Assembly: GCA_034770075.1 (NCBI GenBank)
Contig: JAVJAP010000118.1
Location: 1,312,240-1,376,239, forward strand
Length of the DNA stretch: 64,000 nucleotides
Reading direction: 5' to 3'
From: Aralia elata
Taxonomy: Eukaryota > Streptophyta > Magnoliopsida > Apiales > Araliaceae
Below are positions 34,948-46,258 of this stretch, one piece after another; position 1 is the first letter of the stretch, and every line of letters begins with the position of its first letter. The position numbers and the translations under genes are program-made. Below the pieces are notes generated by a model, which had not been told where the DNA came from, did no database searches, and saw nothing but the letters and a program-made list of their open reading frames with translations.

Positions 34948-35699
34948 TGAAATGACCGTGAATTTTTAAAACTCCATGGTTAATTAAAATATAAATTTTA
35001 ATTTTTAATGAGTTAGCTTTGTATGCTTATTTAAAATTTGTGTGATTAATTGCTATGTGAATATCTGACTTCGCATAGTTGCCAAGATTAATTAAAGGGT
35101 GTCACCTATGGGTTAATTAAATTAGTTAATTAGCCCTAAGGTTTAATATCAAAAGAATTGATAAAGTTGTCTAGTAATTAAATATTCAAATTATTTGCAT
35201 ATAGTGGAGGAATTTAATTTGCATTAATTTATATAATTAATGTAAGCAAAATTAATATTAATATTTAATAGTCCATTTAGTAATTTAATATTTACGGTTT
35301 AGATTTAATTATTTAATGTATTAATTCAATCTTTTATGTAATCACGAATTGGATAATAAAGGTATACTAGAGTAATTGGGTTATATTGTATTGTTTATTT
35401 AATTAACTAAGTAGCAATGAGTTGGGACCATAATTTTGGGACACATCCCATCTATTCTTCAACCGTGGTCTGGGAAGAGGGAAAGAGAAATCAAATAGTA
35501 TTGGAACAGTGGAAGTCCCATCTTTCCCTTTCTCCAGTCATGTTTAGGCATGAGGCATAAACCTATTGCTTGCATCAGATGGTGAGCATGATGAAGGGGA
35601 GAGTGGGCAGCTCACCAAACCACTTTTGCCCAACAACTTCTTCTTCTTCCCGTTGGTTTCTCAATTTGGACAAAGGCATTGCCTGGGTAATGAATTCTC

Positions 35700-35706
35700 T
35701 ATAAAT
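35700..35706 (+). promoter_or_regulatory. TATA box in ElementC LTR
   Basis: TATAAAT in the context ctctataaattgg, after a pyrimidine-rich stretch, fits an LTR promoter. Confidence 0.6.
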
Positions 35707-36043
35707 TGGAACCAATTCTTCAGTAATCCAGTTGCTACCACTTCTGATAAGTTTATATAGAGTGTGAGTATTGTTGAGAGGTGTTATTATTCTAAAATTA
35801 AGCATTTAAGCATTTTAAATTAGCATTCAAGAAGGTACATTGTGTTCTAAATTTCTTGTTTGTTAAATTCTATGGATTCCATAATTCTTGCTAATTAGTT
35901 TGTTAATTAGTATAAAGATGTTATATGGGTTTGTATGCATGTTTGGGACCAATGTGGATACTCTGGGTTGCATTTAGATGGGTTAAGCCATGGTCATTTT
36001 CGAGTTCTGCAGAAGCAGAGCCGAACTTGAACCAGTGCAGGAA

Positions 36044-36089
36044 TGGCGCGGTCGCGCCACTCCCAAGGTCAAAACTAGCGCGACCGCGC
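36044..36089. repeat. GC-rich inverted repeats in ElementC LTR, first pair
   Basis: TGGCGCGGTCGCGCCA at 36044-36059 (arms TGGCGCG/CGCGCCA) and GCGCGACCGCGC at 36078-36089. The pair resembles the second pair at 36890-36937. Confidence 0.85.
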
Positions 36090-36889
36090 AGGCTGCCAGA
36101 AATTGTTGCTGTGTTTTGATATCTTGAGCATGCTAGTTTAGTCCATTTATACATGAAAATAGGTTTGTCATGTTATCTAGTGTCCCTATGAATGCCATGA
36201 CTTGCACACGTTGTTCTAGCATATATTTTCTAAAGGCAACTTAAGAACTTTGAAATAAACTTGATAAAACGTGTGTCTTTTATATCTGACCATGTGAGCA
36301 TGTATGTATAACTTGGATATATGATCAGATGCCTATGAGTAATGATTTCAAGTTGTCTTGCATGTACTAAGTTGCCTTGGTATGACTTAGTGTGTTTTTC
36401 CAAAGAAACATAGAATTTAACGACGAATACCGTCGATCTCCGTGTAAATTGTGTTCTGACTATGCAAGAATAAATGTTAGGACTCATTGAGCCTTTAGAC
36501 ATGATTGACATGATCATTATTTAGCTAAACACGAATTTGTTGTATGCTAGCAAGTCTATGATCATAAGAATCCAAGTATAAGTCATGTGCTAATGTGGAC
36601 ATGTGTTGATTTCATACGAGCATGCATATTAAGTATTGTATAGCCTCATTATGTGGTATTGTGACCATAGTAGAGGTGTCATTGTAAGATGAACATGGAT
36701 TAGCTTAACGTATGAAAATTCCGACTTAGAACCTTATAACTTTGGATTGGATTTAGAATGAGCGTGCTAGGTTTCAAACTCACGTTAATAACATTGTGAG
36801 CATGTGTATTTGAGTCATATCAGTAACTTGTATGCTAAGCGTAAGCTAGAGTTCCTGCAAAATGAAATTCATTCTTGGTCTGTCCAGAG

Positions 36890-36937
36890 AGTGGCGCGGC
36901 CGCGCCACTCCTAAGGCAAAAACCAGCGCGGCCGTGC
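36890..36937. repeat. GC-rich inverted repeats in ElementC LTR, second pair
   Basis: AGTGGCGCGGCCGCGCCACT at 36890-36909 is a perfect 20-bp palindrome. GCGCGGCCGTGC at 36926-36937 differs from symmetry by one C-to-T change. The order and spacing copy the first pair about 850 bp upstream. Confidence 0.9.
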
Positions 36938-38127
36938 CGGTCGCCAGAATTGCCTAGTTGTTTTAATTTGTAAATAGAGTCTTGCAGCATGTATGTATAA
37001 ATGTTTTAAGTTATATTGCATGATTGAACTGATATGCTAGGTGTGCAAGCTTGCGTTGATGCTTAGAATCTAGTTATTCTAGACTGGTTAACTCATTTAG
37101 CTAAGATGAGAATTCATGAATATGGACTTAGTAATAGTGGTTCCACCTACGTGACTATGTGTTAGGACTACGTGGTGCGTAACTTCTTGTAAGAGTAAAC
37201 TCATGCTAGTTATACTGTACTAACTAAGGAACTGACTTATTAATGTTAGGTCGTTTCAACGCAATTTAAATTAAAGCTAGATTACTTGTAGCTGAGCAAA
37301 CAGGCAAGTTTCCTAACTTCACTTAATGTTCATATTGCATGCTAGTTCCGGTAAATTTCTTGTTATGAAATATATGATAATATATGTTGAGTATATGTGT
37401 TAGCTAGTGAGATTTGTTGTTCTATCTGGATAGGTTAGGCATGTGAATGTCATGTGATTAAAGCTGTTATCATTCAGTTAATATGATACATATATGTTAG
37501 AAAATCTCGAATAAAACTATTTATCCTTATTTCAAGAAAGGAAGTACGGGCCTCTTCGATAGAGAGCATGTTGCATTTCAAACGTATAGTATGAGATATC
37601 TGAGGCATGTATAAATTATTGAACTTGTATTGCATGTGAATCATGGAATGTGGAATGGTTAAACTTGTTGGGCAACGTAGTTGCTCACTCTTGCTTTAAA
37701 CAAATATTTTCAGCTAAACCAACGCGGACCGAAGAGTTCAGGACGGATCATGGAGAAAGAAGAATTTTGATTACTATTATTTTGCTTAGTTCTAATCCTT
37801 ATTAGATGAACGTGATTATCATATAAGTAGTCAAGAATCCTTGTAAAGTGCGACTATCAAACTTGGTGGAGAGTTCATGAAGGTTTAAACACTGTAAATC
37901 AATTCTAAGATTGTAAGATGATTATGTAAACCTTTTAAGTTATTTAAGGTATGTAGCGAATTAAAGCTTTAGACCTTGGGATTACGCTGTAGAATACTCC
38001 GAAATAAATAATGTATGTTTATATTTATATTTTTTCGCAATTAGTTTATAGAATGTGTATGAAGATGATGTATCGTGACGCACCAGGTCCGTGGTTCGAG
38101 TGACCTGGATTCGAGGGCGTTACAGGT

Positions 38128-38139
38128 TGGTATCAGAGC
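38128..38139 (+). promoter_or_regulatory. ElementC primer binding site (initiator Met tRNA)
   Basis: TGGTATCAGAGC lies 3 bp after the LTR end, as in ChromoB. Confidence 0.93.
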
Positions 38140-38679
38140 TGTAGGTTATAAACCTTAGGTAGGGGTACGTTAGGCTAAAAGCGCAGGGATAAGGATAAGG
38201 AATAAACTCAAATAGAGTTTAATTGCTAAAAGATGAATTTTTGAAAATTCATTATTAAGTAAAGAGAAGATAATTGAGATTCAAAGAAGAATCTTGAGAG
38301 GTTATAAGGATAAGGATCTGGAGTTACCTGACTCCACTAATAAAGATGAAAAGCCTGAATAAAATCATAATATAATATGATTAAAGGGGAAAGATAGGAA
38401 TATCGTAAAACAAAACGATCATGAGATAGAAAAGAATCGTAATATAACACGATTATAAGAAGGATCACGACATAATCTAATTAAGACATGGAACGATAGA
38501 TGATCAATCGAATGATTGAAAACTTTATAGCAGAATTGCTGTACGAAAGTTGTACTTTGAGATTGTACTATGTAATCTTATGAAATAGTGAGTAATGATG
38601 ATATACGAATTGGATGAAATTCGTATGGAGTAAAGGGAAAATTAGAATTATGTGGGATTTCAATGGAGGACTCATGTTA

Positions 38680-38920
38680 GTGGCTGAGTTGTACAATTCC
38701 TTGTATGAGCGGGGAATTTATGCTTGGTTTGAGAACCACTTAGCTTCCTGTATCGATATAGTGGTTGAGTTGAACAATTCCTTGCATGGGCAGGGGATTT
38801 GTGCTTGGTGTAACAACCGCTTAGCTTCCTATATTGATTAGTGGCTGAGTTGACCAATTCCTTATATGGGCAGGGGATTGCGTTTGGTTTGACAACCACT
38901 TAGCTTCCTATATTGACAAT
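38680..38920. repeat. Three 80-bp tandem repeats in ElementC leader
   Basis: Units start at 38680, 38761 and 38841 with gtgg(c/t)tgagttg and end with ccacttagcttcctatattga-like sequence. They differ by several substitutions. The ORF through them is not supported as a gene. Confidence 0.88.
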
Positions 38921-40651
38921 TCATTGCAATGTTGGTATCGCACTATCACTATACGTATGATGAGAAGGTGATTCTTTTCTCATATTTATATTTGATAGTT
39001 AGAGAATATTAAGGTTAGGTGCGAGTTCTTTAAACTCATACATATGGTCAGTTCGTGACTTATAATCGTATGGTGGAACCCCTCAGCGAATGGACGATTT
39101 TGGTCTGACTAGGATAAGTTCCTAAACCCATATGATTGTGGTAAGTTCCTGAACTCATAACGTGTGGTATGTTTGATGAACTATACTGGGGTATAGAGAA
39201 GTTGTGTATGAAGAATTAAGAATTTTTTTCTGTAAGCTTCAAGGATGATAGAAATAGATAGAATTATTAAGCAATGGATCATTGTAGAAAAATTGGAGTT
39301 GATGGAGGAAGCATAGGTATTCCAAATCTTCTAGTTATGCTAGATTTCAAAATTTTTGACATCAAGCTAAATTCGCACTGATGTGCCTTTAAAAATAAAA
39401 ATGAAAATTTTGTTATCCTCAAAACAAGGTAACAAGGGTGTGTAGATGGATTTCGAGCCATTATCACACCGTTACCTGTTGCGGCATGATAACACCAAAA
39501 ATAATTTTTCAATGGTTTTGAACTATTTAAAGGAGAGTCTACGCTAATTGTTTCGGCTAGACAAAAATGATTTGAAATATTAAAATGTATTTTTATATGT
39601 CATCAATGCATCATGGAACCTGGTGTAGAATGACAGATGATGGATCATCAATGCAGATTAACCTAGTGTTGGATGTGATCATAGAATCATTAACCCACTA
39701 TGGTATGATGTAGTATGACAAAATCACAAAATGACGGAATCCTCAACGGACTATAGAAACAGTGCGGTATCATGACGTCATAAAATGATTTTTGTTTTCT
39801 TTAAAGTATGAAAAAGTATGCCAATTGAGTTGGCTAAAATAATTCGATTGATGTCTGAATTGTTAATAAAAGTCTAAGCTATTTGATTCGACTAGACAGC
39901 CATTGAAAGATAATTATGGAATTTAAACGTTCTTGAGCATTTATGCCGAACCAGATTGCTCTGGCGCGGATTCAGATGGTGAAAAGCCGAGGCGAACAAC
40001 CCTATAAAGGGGACATGTTTTCGGAGATAATGGTTCCGAACGTAATGCATATAGTCGTTACATGATGAGTGTGTTTTATACACACAAATTAGGTACTTTT
40101 AGCCTTGATAATTTGCAAGTCTTTAGCTTTTTCGTTTGGTTTTATGTATTTTCATCTTATTGTTCTATAATATAGTTTTGTATTGCTATTATATGTTTTT
40201 GTGTGCTTTTATGTACTTTTACGTTGTTTTGCAGGAGTTGAACTAAAGGCCCGTTGGATCGATGCATTTTTGGCTTGAATTCGGCATTTCAGCTACTTGT
40301 GTCTCAATTTCACCCATGCTTCAATCCGAATCTCTCAAAACTCAAAGCACTAAAGTTTTAGATATTTGTCTTAGCTTTCCAGAGCATCCAGAATCATCCA
40401 ATTTGAAGTTCGTATGAGAGAGTTATGGTCTTTTTACCATCGGATTTTGCATGCATTTTACATAGCAGTTGCTTCGAGCTCAATATCCGACTTTCTCCAG
40501 CCATTATCTCGACGCGCTCCAGTTATGAAAGTTGTAGAGCTACTTCTTAGCTTTCCATAGCCTCTTTAAACGCCTTCATCCGAGTTCGGACGAAGAAGTT
40601 ATGGCCATTTTTCCAACAGACGTCGAAGCTGGAAATCCTGACTCAATAACG

Positions 40652-40770
40652 CTCGCTGCAGCGCGAGTTCCTAGAGTTACTGGCCTCGCTGCAGCGCGAA
40701 AATGCAGTAGCCAAGGTCATGCTTGACGCTGCAGCATGAGTTTCAGGCCAAATGCCCACGCCACAGCGCC
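40652..40770. repeat. GC-rich inverted repeats in AthilaA 5' LTR
   Basis: The core CGCTGCAGCG occurs at 40654-40663 and 40687-40696, each in CTCGCTGCAGCGCGA. A third is damaged (cgctgcagcatgag, about 40727) where the 3' LTR keeps cgctgcagcgcgag (about 50551). A last weak member is cacgccacagcgcc near 40758. Confidence 0.82.
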
Positions 40771-41093
40771 AAGCACGAATTCTGGGCAAAATTGGGTTGT
40801 TAAATGCCTAACCTAATGACCCAAAACATTTATCCTTCATCTGAGTTACAAAAATAAGGAGAGAAAGGGAGAGAGAGGCGGCGACAGAGCAAAAGGAAGG
40901 CCATGGCCTTTGGCCATGGTTCTTCAAGAGCTTCAATGGAGGTGCTCTAATGGAGTTTTATCTACCAAAAATGGGGAAGCCACTTTTATCTTTCTTTTCT
41001 TTCTCTTTTCTACTATGTAATTAATTAGTTTGTGAACCAAGAATGTAATGGAACCCATTTGCTTAATATATATTGAATAGCTTCTTCTTTTTA

Positions 41094-42230
41094 TTGGCAC
41101 CATATGAGGTGGATCGATATATTTGTGCTTAATCTTTAATTGCTAAGGAATTAGTGATTGGTTTGGTAATCTATATGAAATTGGAAAATGGATTATTGAT
41201 TGAGACCATGAGTATATTGACATATGATTATGTTTATTCTGCATGTTGGGATGCATAATTTGTGTATAGAATAGGAATATACCTATGCGCAATGTGTAAC
41301 CAAGTAGAGAATCTAGACTTAATGACTCCCTTCTATGAGAGTTTATTCGTTTGAGGAGTGATTTAAGGGGCTTTTGTGACATATGCCTTGTGATTGTTCT
41401 TAGAATTGAATGACTTGCTAGTATATAGGATAGGAATATACCTATATGCCGCAAGGGGTGATAGTCATATGACCTCGGAAGAGGCGTATGAATACTTAGG
41501 TTTCTCGGTTGACAAATCATCGTGACCATTATGATCAATTGGAGAGTTAGGAGATGTAAATGAAGCATTGCACGCCAAGTGTTTGACAAAATGCTTGTGT
41601 GGGAATATTATGTTCTTAGTTCATTAGTTATCTATCTACTTGTGTTATTTATTTATGTTATTTAGTTTAATTGTTATGCTAATGAAGCCCTTTGTTATTT
41701 GAATTTGACTTTCCTATCTCTTTGGTTGGCACCATATGGTTTGGTTCAATAAATCTATACTTTATGTTTCTTGCTAAAGAACTTAGTGATGATTTTGGTA
41801 TTCTATAAGAAATGGAAGTGGATTATAGATGCATGTCTGATATATTGGCATGTGATTAGGATTTGTCTATACCTATAGATTGCCTAATTTGTGTGTAAGA
41901 TAAGGAATATACTTATATGCCATGTGTGACCTAATTGAGAACCTATGCTTTAATTCTCTGCTTTGAATAATCAATATAAGAATGTGAGGATTATTACCTA
42001 GCTTTGATGTTCTTTTCAGTTCTATTCCCTTCTGGGTAGATCTTTGATAGGATATGCTCATGCATACCTCGGAAGAGGCGTATGAGCACTTATGAGTTCT
42101 CGGTCAACAATCCGTCGTGACCATTAAGACCAAAGAGAGATAGTTAAGATATTCAATGAACATAGCACACTAAGTGTTTGGCAGAATGCTTGTATGGGGG
42201 TAAAGTTATGATCTTAGCTTGTAGCGTCTT
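41094..42230. repeat. Two-copy diverged tandem duplication inside AthilaA LTR
   Basis: Unit 1 (41094-41725) and unit 2 (41726-about 42230) share the same order of words: ttggcaccatatg, a taggaatatacctat-type inverted repeat, cctcggaagaggcgtatga, cgtgaccatta, and aagtgtttg(a/g)c(a/g)(a/g)aatgcttg. Unit 1 has an extra segment. Both LTRs carry it, so it predates the insertion. Confidence 0.85.
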
Positions 42231-42458
42231 AGATACCAATCGTTATCCATTTAATTGCTTTTATAATTAGAATTAATTAGTTTAATTAATTACCTTCTAT
42301 CCAACTGTTTAAATAAGATCGAGATGATATAAAGTTAGTACTTGGTTAAACGTTAGTGATAATTCCTCGTAGGATCGACTTTTACTTTCATTATATTACT
42401 TGTTAGACCGGGTATACTTGCGCGAGTTTTTCGGTTGCGAAATCGAGCAACAAGTTTT

Positions 42459-42476
42459 TGGCGCCGTTGCCGGGGA
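42459..42476 (+). promoter_or_regulatory. AthilaA primer binding site (Asp tRNA)
   Basis: TGGCGCCGTTGCCGGGGA lies 6 bp after the 5' LTR. This is the Asp-tRNA site typical of Athila elements. Confidence 0.93.
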
Positions 42477-42925
42477 ATTATTTTCTAACGCTTTTCCAAT
42501 ATTAGTTTCAATCGAATTGATCTTAATTTAAACTTATTTTTCTGTTTTAAATAAAGTCGGGCTAAAGACTATAAAACAAGCGCTTCCTGGGAGGCAACCC
42601 ATGTCTAATGTGATGTGTTAGCGAATTTCAGGTACCAAATAGCTACGAGCACGATTCGCCCATGATTCGCCAAGCAAAGCAAGGGGCAAGGCATAAGCCA
42701 AGGCCAAAAGCAAGGCACAAACTAGGCAGGGCATTTTGTTGCCGCTTTTGATTGCACATGGCTCCCAAACGATTTAAGGTGGTGAGGATACTGTCGATGA
42801 TGATTGACACAACCTCAGGGAAGTCCTCTATTTTTAATTTTTTCTATCTTTACATTGAGGACAATGTTTGTGTTAAGTTTGGGGGGTACTAGTACTTGTT
42901 TGGCATTTGGTGCTTGAGTTAGTAT
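42477..42925 (+). other. AthilaA interior remnant left of TatB
   Basis: No ORF. It contains gcttcctgggaggcaaccca (about 42581-42600), a word common in Athila elements, then a hairpin and polypurine module at 42852-42886. The jump from leader to 3' region shows that gag and pol are deleted. The last five bases, agtat, are the left target duplication of TatB. Confidence 0.75.
42852..42886 (+). promoter_or_regulatory. AthilaA hairpin and polypurine module, internal copy
   Basis: The inverted repeat ACATTG-AGGA-CAATGT (42852-42867) is followed after 7 bases by ttaagtttgggggg (to 42886). The same layout stands before the 3' LTR at 49848-49884 with other stem bases and the same loop. Confidence 0.8.
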
Positions 42926-44349
42926 TGTAGACACCCAAATTTTGCGCTTCGTATACTAACTGTGACAGGAGGGCAAAATCGTCAATGAACCGGCCTGTGG
43001 GTGCGAGGGATGCACAAGTGCGAACACTCGACGCCACCGCAACGATTTGCAAAATCAAAACTGACGTGACAGCAGGGCCGTCCGAAATGAGCATGCCCGA
43101 ATGATGTGGCACGTTTCCCAGTGATTCCCGGACTGTAAAATACAAACTTGTCGGCGAAAACAGATGTCACGACACGCGAATCGAGGTACGACACGGAAAT
43201 CGAGAAAATCAGCCCACCCAGCCGCGGATTGATCTGCGGCCAAACGATTAAAATAATGGTGGTGCGCACGGGACTCGAAACCAGGAAACCAGCTGAGTGC
43301 GATTGGGGGGTGGGCCAGCCAGCCGCAGATCAATCTGCGGCCAGGCCGAAGATCAATCTGCGGCTGCCCTAAACCAGCTTATTTCAGCTCAGTTTCTTTC
43401 CTTTCATCCAGGGGGTTGGCAGCGGTGGAAAGAGGAAGAAAAATAGCAGCAGCAGCTCGGGAAAGAAGAAAAAAACAACAGAAATTAAGAGAGAAAAGAG
43501 TGAGAAATAGTGAGAAATTGTACCCATTTTGTGAGATTACATCTCATATTTTCTACTCTATTCAATACACAAATTCATACATATTGTGGGGATTGTTTGC
43601 AAGGTGAAAAATCTTTTGTTTTAGCATTTTGTTATACCATTTTTTGCCAAGCTTTTTGTCATCCGAATTATCTTGAATGTAGTTGTTCTTGAATATTGAT
43701 GTGCATCCATGGATTGAGGGCTATTAGTGAGGGTTCCAAATGGAATGAATTCCTCCTAATGGCCCGATGATATCCATTTGATGATTTTTAGCTCGATATA
43801 TTAATATAGCAATTTTGGTTGTGAGCCTAGGAGCGCGACCCCGTGGTCCAAATCCGATGATGGACATCTTTTGATATATGTAGTAGGAGCGATGTAGTCT
43901 TCATTGTAAATATGTAATCGTCGGGCCTTAAAACGACGCCAAGGCGGGGGAATCGTGTTTAAGGCCCCGAAATAGTGAAACTTGTGATTGTAGGCGTTTG
44001 GGGTTACTTTGACAGCTTACATGCCCATGAATAGCCCCGACGCGTGTTTAATGCTTGATTTGATTTATGAGACGAAATTTATTTCAAAGTTAAACGATAA
44101 GATTTTCATAAAATCAATCAAACTAGGTTATTAGAATCACGAGGCTAAAATTTGGAAATGCTAATGAATGTCGATTCCTATTTAACGAGAAGGCTAAGAA
44201 AAAATCGTTTCCAAACATCACCAAAATGGTTTTATAAAATAAGTAACGTTTTATTAAATCTTTGTGCATAAGGTGAAAGAGATCCTAGAAGTTGCCCATC
44301 ATTCTATTTACGAAAGCAACGTATAGATCTCGATTCCTATTTCGATGAA
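42926..44349 (+). repeat. TatB 5' LTR, 3'-truncated
   Basis: It aligns base for base with the 3' LTR (46789 onward) until the word gattcctatttcga at about 44332-44345, then diverges at 44350. Inverted repeats occur at 43221-43240, 43322-43341 and 43345-43364. Short ORFs in the LTR appear in both copies and are not genes. Confidence 0.92.
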
Positions 44350-44769
44350 ATGAGGATGACCAAGAACAGGCAGAGTACAAAACCAATGTTGAAGTCTAGA
44401 AACTACACTTCACGACGAGGCGTGATCCAATCAAATGTTGGCAAGCAACGACAACCGTCGAATCGTATCATTTGACTGAACAGGGGTCATTTCTATCTAA
44501 AACATATGTTGTGCACATGCATCTGTCCATAACATATCTGCCAGATCGTGCATAACATCTTTTTCATGCATGCAGGTACGATCAAAATGAAAATCTTCAA
44601 GAAAGTACAAGCACGTCGCCTTCAACCTCACAAATGATCAGACCGTGAGGGCTTTTGCGGCATACTACGTGGACGATGATTGGTGGGAGATCCGGGACAG
44701 AAGCCGATCACACATCCCACTTCAAGAAATCCCTCAAAATCAAAAAAAAAAAAAGACAAAAAACAACAA
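44350..44769. other. TatB interior before the arrays
   Basis: No gene. A module at about 44456-44530 (gaatcgtatca...gact-aacaggggtcattt...gcacatgcat) is repeated at about 46270-46332, so the arrays lie between two copies of it. Confidence 0.7.
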
Positions 44770-45708
44770 ACCCTGGGAAGGGCTGAGATCCACGCGAACC
44801 ACGACAAAGATGGTGAGCACCCCTGGGAAGGGCTGATATCCACAAAAAGAAAAAAGACAAAAAACAACAAACCCTGGGAAGGGCTGAGATCCACGCGAAC
44901 CACAACAAGATGGTGAGCAACCCTGGGAAGGGCTGATATCCACAAAAAGAAAAAAGACAAAAAACAACAAACCCTGGGAAGGGCTGAGATCCACGCGAAC
45001 CACAACAAGATGGTGAGCACCCCTGGGAAGGGCTGATATCCACAAAAAAGAAAAAAAGACAAAAAACAACAAACCCTGGGAAGGGCTGAGATCCACGCGA
45101 ACCACAACAAAGATGGTGAGCACCCCTGGGAAGGGCTGATATCCACAAAAAGAAAAAAAAGACAAAAACAACAAACCCTGGGAAGGGCTGAGATCCACGT
45201 GAACCACAACAAAGATGGTGAGCACCCCTGGGAAGGGCTGATATCCACAAAAAGAAAAAAAAGACAAAAACAACAAACCCTGGGAAGGGCTGAGATCCAC
45301 GCGAACCACAACAAAGATGGTGAGCACCCCTGGGAAGGGCTGATATCCACAAAAAGAAAAAAAAACAAAAACAACAAACCCTGGGAAGGGCTGAGATCCA
45401 CGCGAACCACAACAAAGATGGTGAGCACCCCTGGGAAGGGCTGATATCCACAAAAAGAAAAAAAAGACAAAAAACAACAAACCCTGGGAAGGGCTGAGAT
45501 CCACGCGAACCACAACAAAGATGGTGAGCACCCCTGGAAGGGCTGATATCCACAAAAAGAAAAAAAAAGACAAAAACAACAAACCCTGGGAAGGGCTGAG
45601 ATCCACGCGAACCACAACAAAGATGGTGAGCACCCCTGGGAAGGGCTGATATCCACAAAAAGAAAAAAAAGATAAAAATAACAAACCCTGGGAAGGGCTG
45701 AGATCCAT
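44770..45708. repeat. TatB tandem array 1, 101-bp units
   Basis: Nine full units of 100-104 bp plus a partial one. Each unit has two half-units, ccctgggaagggctgagatc and ccctgggaagggctgatatc, about 51 bp apart, then an A-rich segment with aaaaagaaaaaa. Variation is mostly in A-run length. The minus strand has no stop codons across the array in any frame, giving ORFs of more than 300 codons that are artefacts of the unit. Confidence 0.95.
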
Positions 45709-45711
45709 GAT

Positions 45712-46258
45712 AACCAACCGGCGATTACGAGATGGATGTCCGGCGACGATACCCGGCCCCGAGAAGACAATCGACCGGCGACGATAACCGACGATTACGA
45801 GATGGATGTCCAGCGACGAAAACCGACTCCGACAAGATAACCAACCGGCGACGATAACCGGGGGTTACGAGATAGGTGTCCGGCGACGAAAACCGGCCCC
45901 GACAAGACAATCGACCGGCGACGATAACCGGCGATTACGAGATGGATGTCCGGCGATGAAAACCGGCTCCGACAAGATAACCGACCGGCGACGATAACCG
46001 GGGGTTACGAGATGGGTGTCCGGGGATGAAAACCGGCCCCGACAAGACAATCGACCGGCGACGATAACTGGCGATTACGAGATAGATGTCCGGCGACGAA
46101 AACTGGCTCCTACAGGATAACCAACCGGCGACGATAATCGGGGGTTACGAGATGGGTGACCGGCGACGATACCCGGCCCCGACGAGACAATCGACCGGCG
46201 ACGATAAACCGGCGATTACGAGATGGATGTCCGGCGACGAAAACCGGCTCCGACAAAC
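45712..46258. repeat. TatB tandem array 2, 70-bp units in A/B order
   Basis: Nearly eight units of about 70 bp containing ccggcgacgataaccg, ttacgagatgg and cgacgaaaaccggc. Two types alternate: A with gcgattacgagatggatgtc and ctccgacaagataacc, B with gggggttacgagatgggtg and ccccgacaagacaatcg. This gives a 140-bp higher-order repeat. Confidence 0.92.

Larger units (their letters stand above)
34948..38124 (+). repeat. ElementC 5' LTR
   Basis: It ends GAGGGCGTTACA directly before a Met-tRNA primer site, so it is a 5' LTR. The start TGAAATGACCG at 34948 is inferred by comparison with LTR-G and is less certain; the alternative is one 5-kb LTR from 33088. A TATA box (TATAAAT) at 35700-35706 gives the likely promoter. 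GC-rich inverted repeats lie downstream of it at 36044 and 36890. No genes. Confidence 0.72.
38125..40062 (+). other. ElementC leader and noncoding remnant
   Basis: Sequence after the ElementC LTR. It has the primer site at 38128-38139 and a triple repeat at 38680-38920, but no gag or pol. The end (39950-40060) resembles the ChromoB LTR near 8095-8185 (aacaaccctataaagggg), so it may include another LTR fragment. It is cut by AthilaA at 40063. No gene is supported. Confidence 0.65.
40063..42452 (+). repeat. AthilaA 5' LTR
   Basis: The 2,390-bp LTR starts TGATGAGTGTG and ends CGAGCAACA. It includes an inverted-repeat cluster near 40652 and a diverged tandem duplication: the word ttggcaccatatg begins at 41094 and again at 41726, each followed by a related block of about 500-630 bp. 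The antisense ORF at 41143-41589 is repeated in the 3' LTR because the LTRs are copies, and is not supported as a gene. Confidence 0.92.

Noticed and set aside
33088..38124. A single 5-kb LTR
   Set aside because: A second LTR-like start with similar sequence at 34948 makes two LTRs more likely, though the point is not settled.
41143..41589. Antisense ORF of 148 codons in the AthilaA LTR, also present at 51115-51414
   Set aside because: Its presence twice is only because the two LTRs are copies; no recognisable domain.
43416..43607. ORF starting MAAVERGRKIAAA, repeated at 47277-47468
   Set aside because: It lies in the TatB LTR in both copies and reflects GA-rich LTR leader sequence rather than a gene.
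44628..45770. A 380-codon minus-strand ORF, and two overlapping ones of more than 300 codons
   Set aside because: They are translations of the 101-bp tandem array in three frames, with no domain and no start context. Listed as a structural curiosity only.
44770..46258. CRISPR-like appearance of regular repeats
   Set aside because: Units are contiguous tandem copies with no unique spacers, in a plant retrotransposon; no cas genes.
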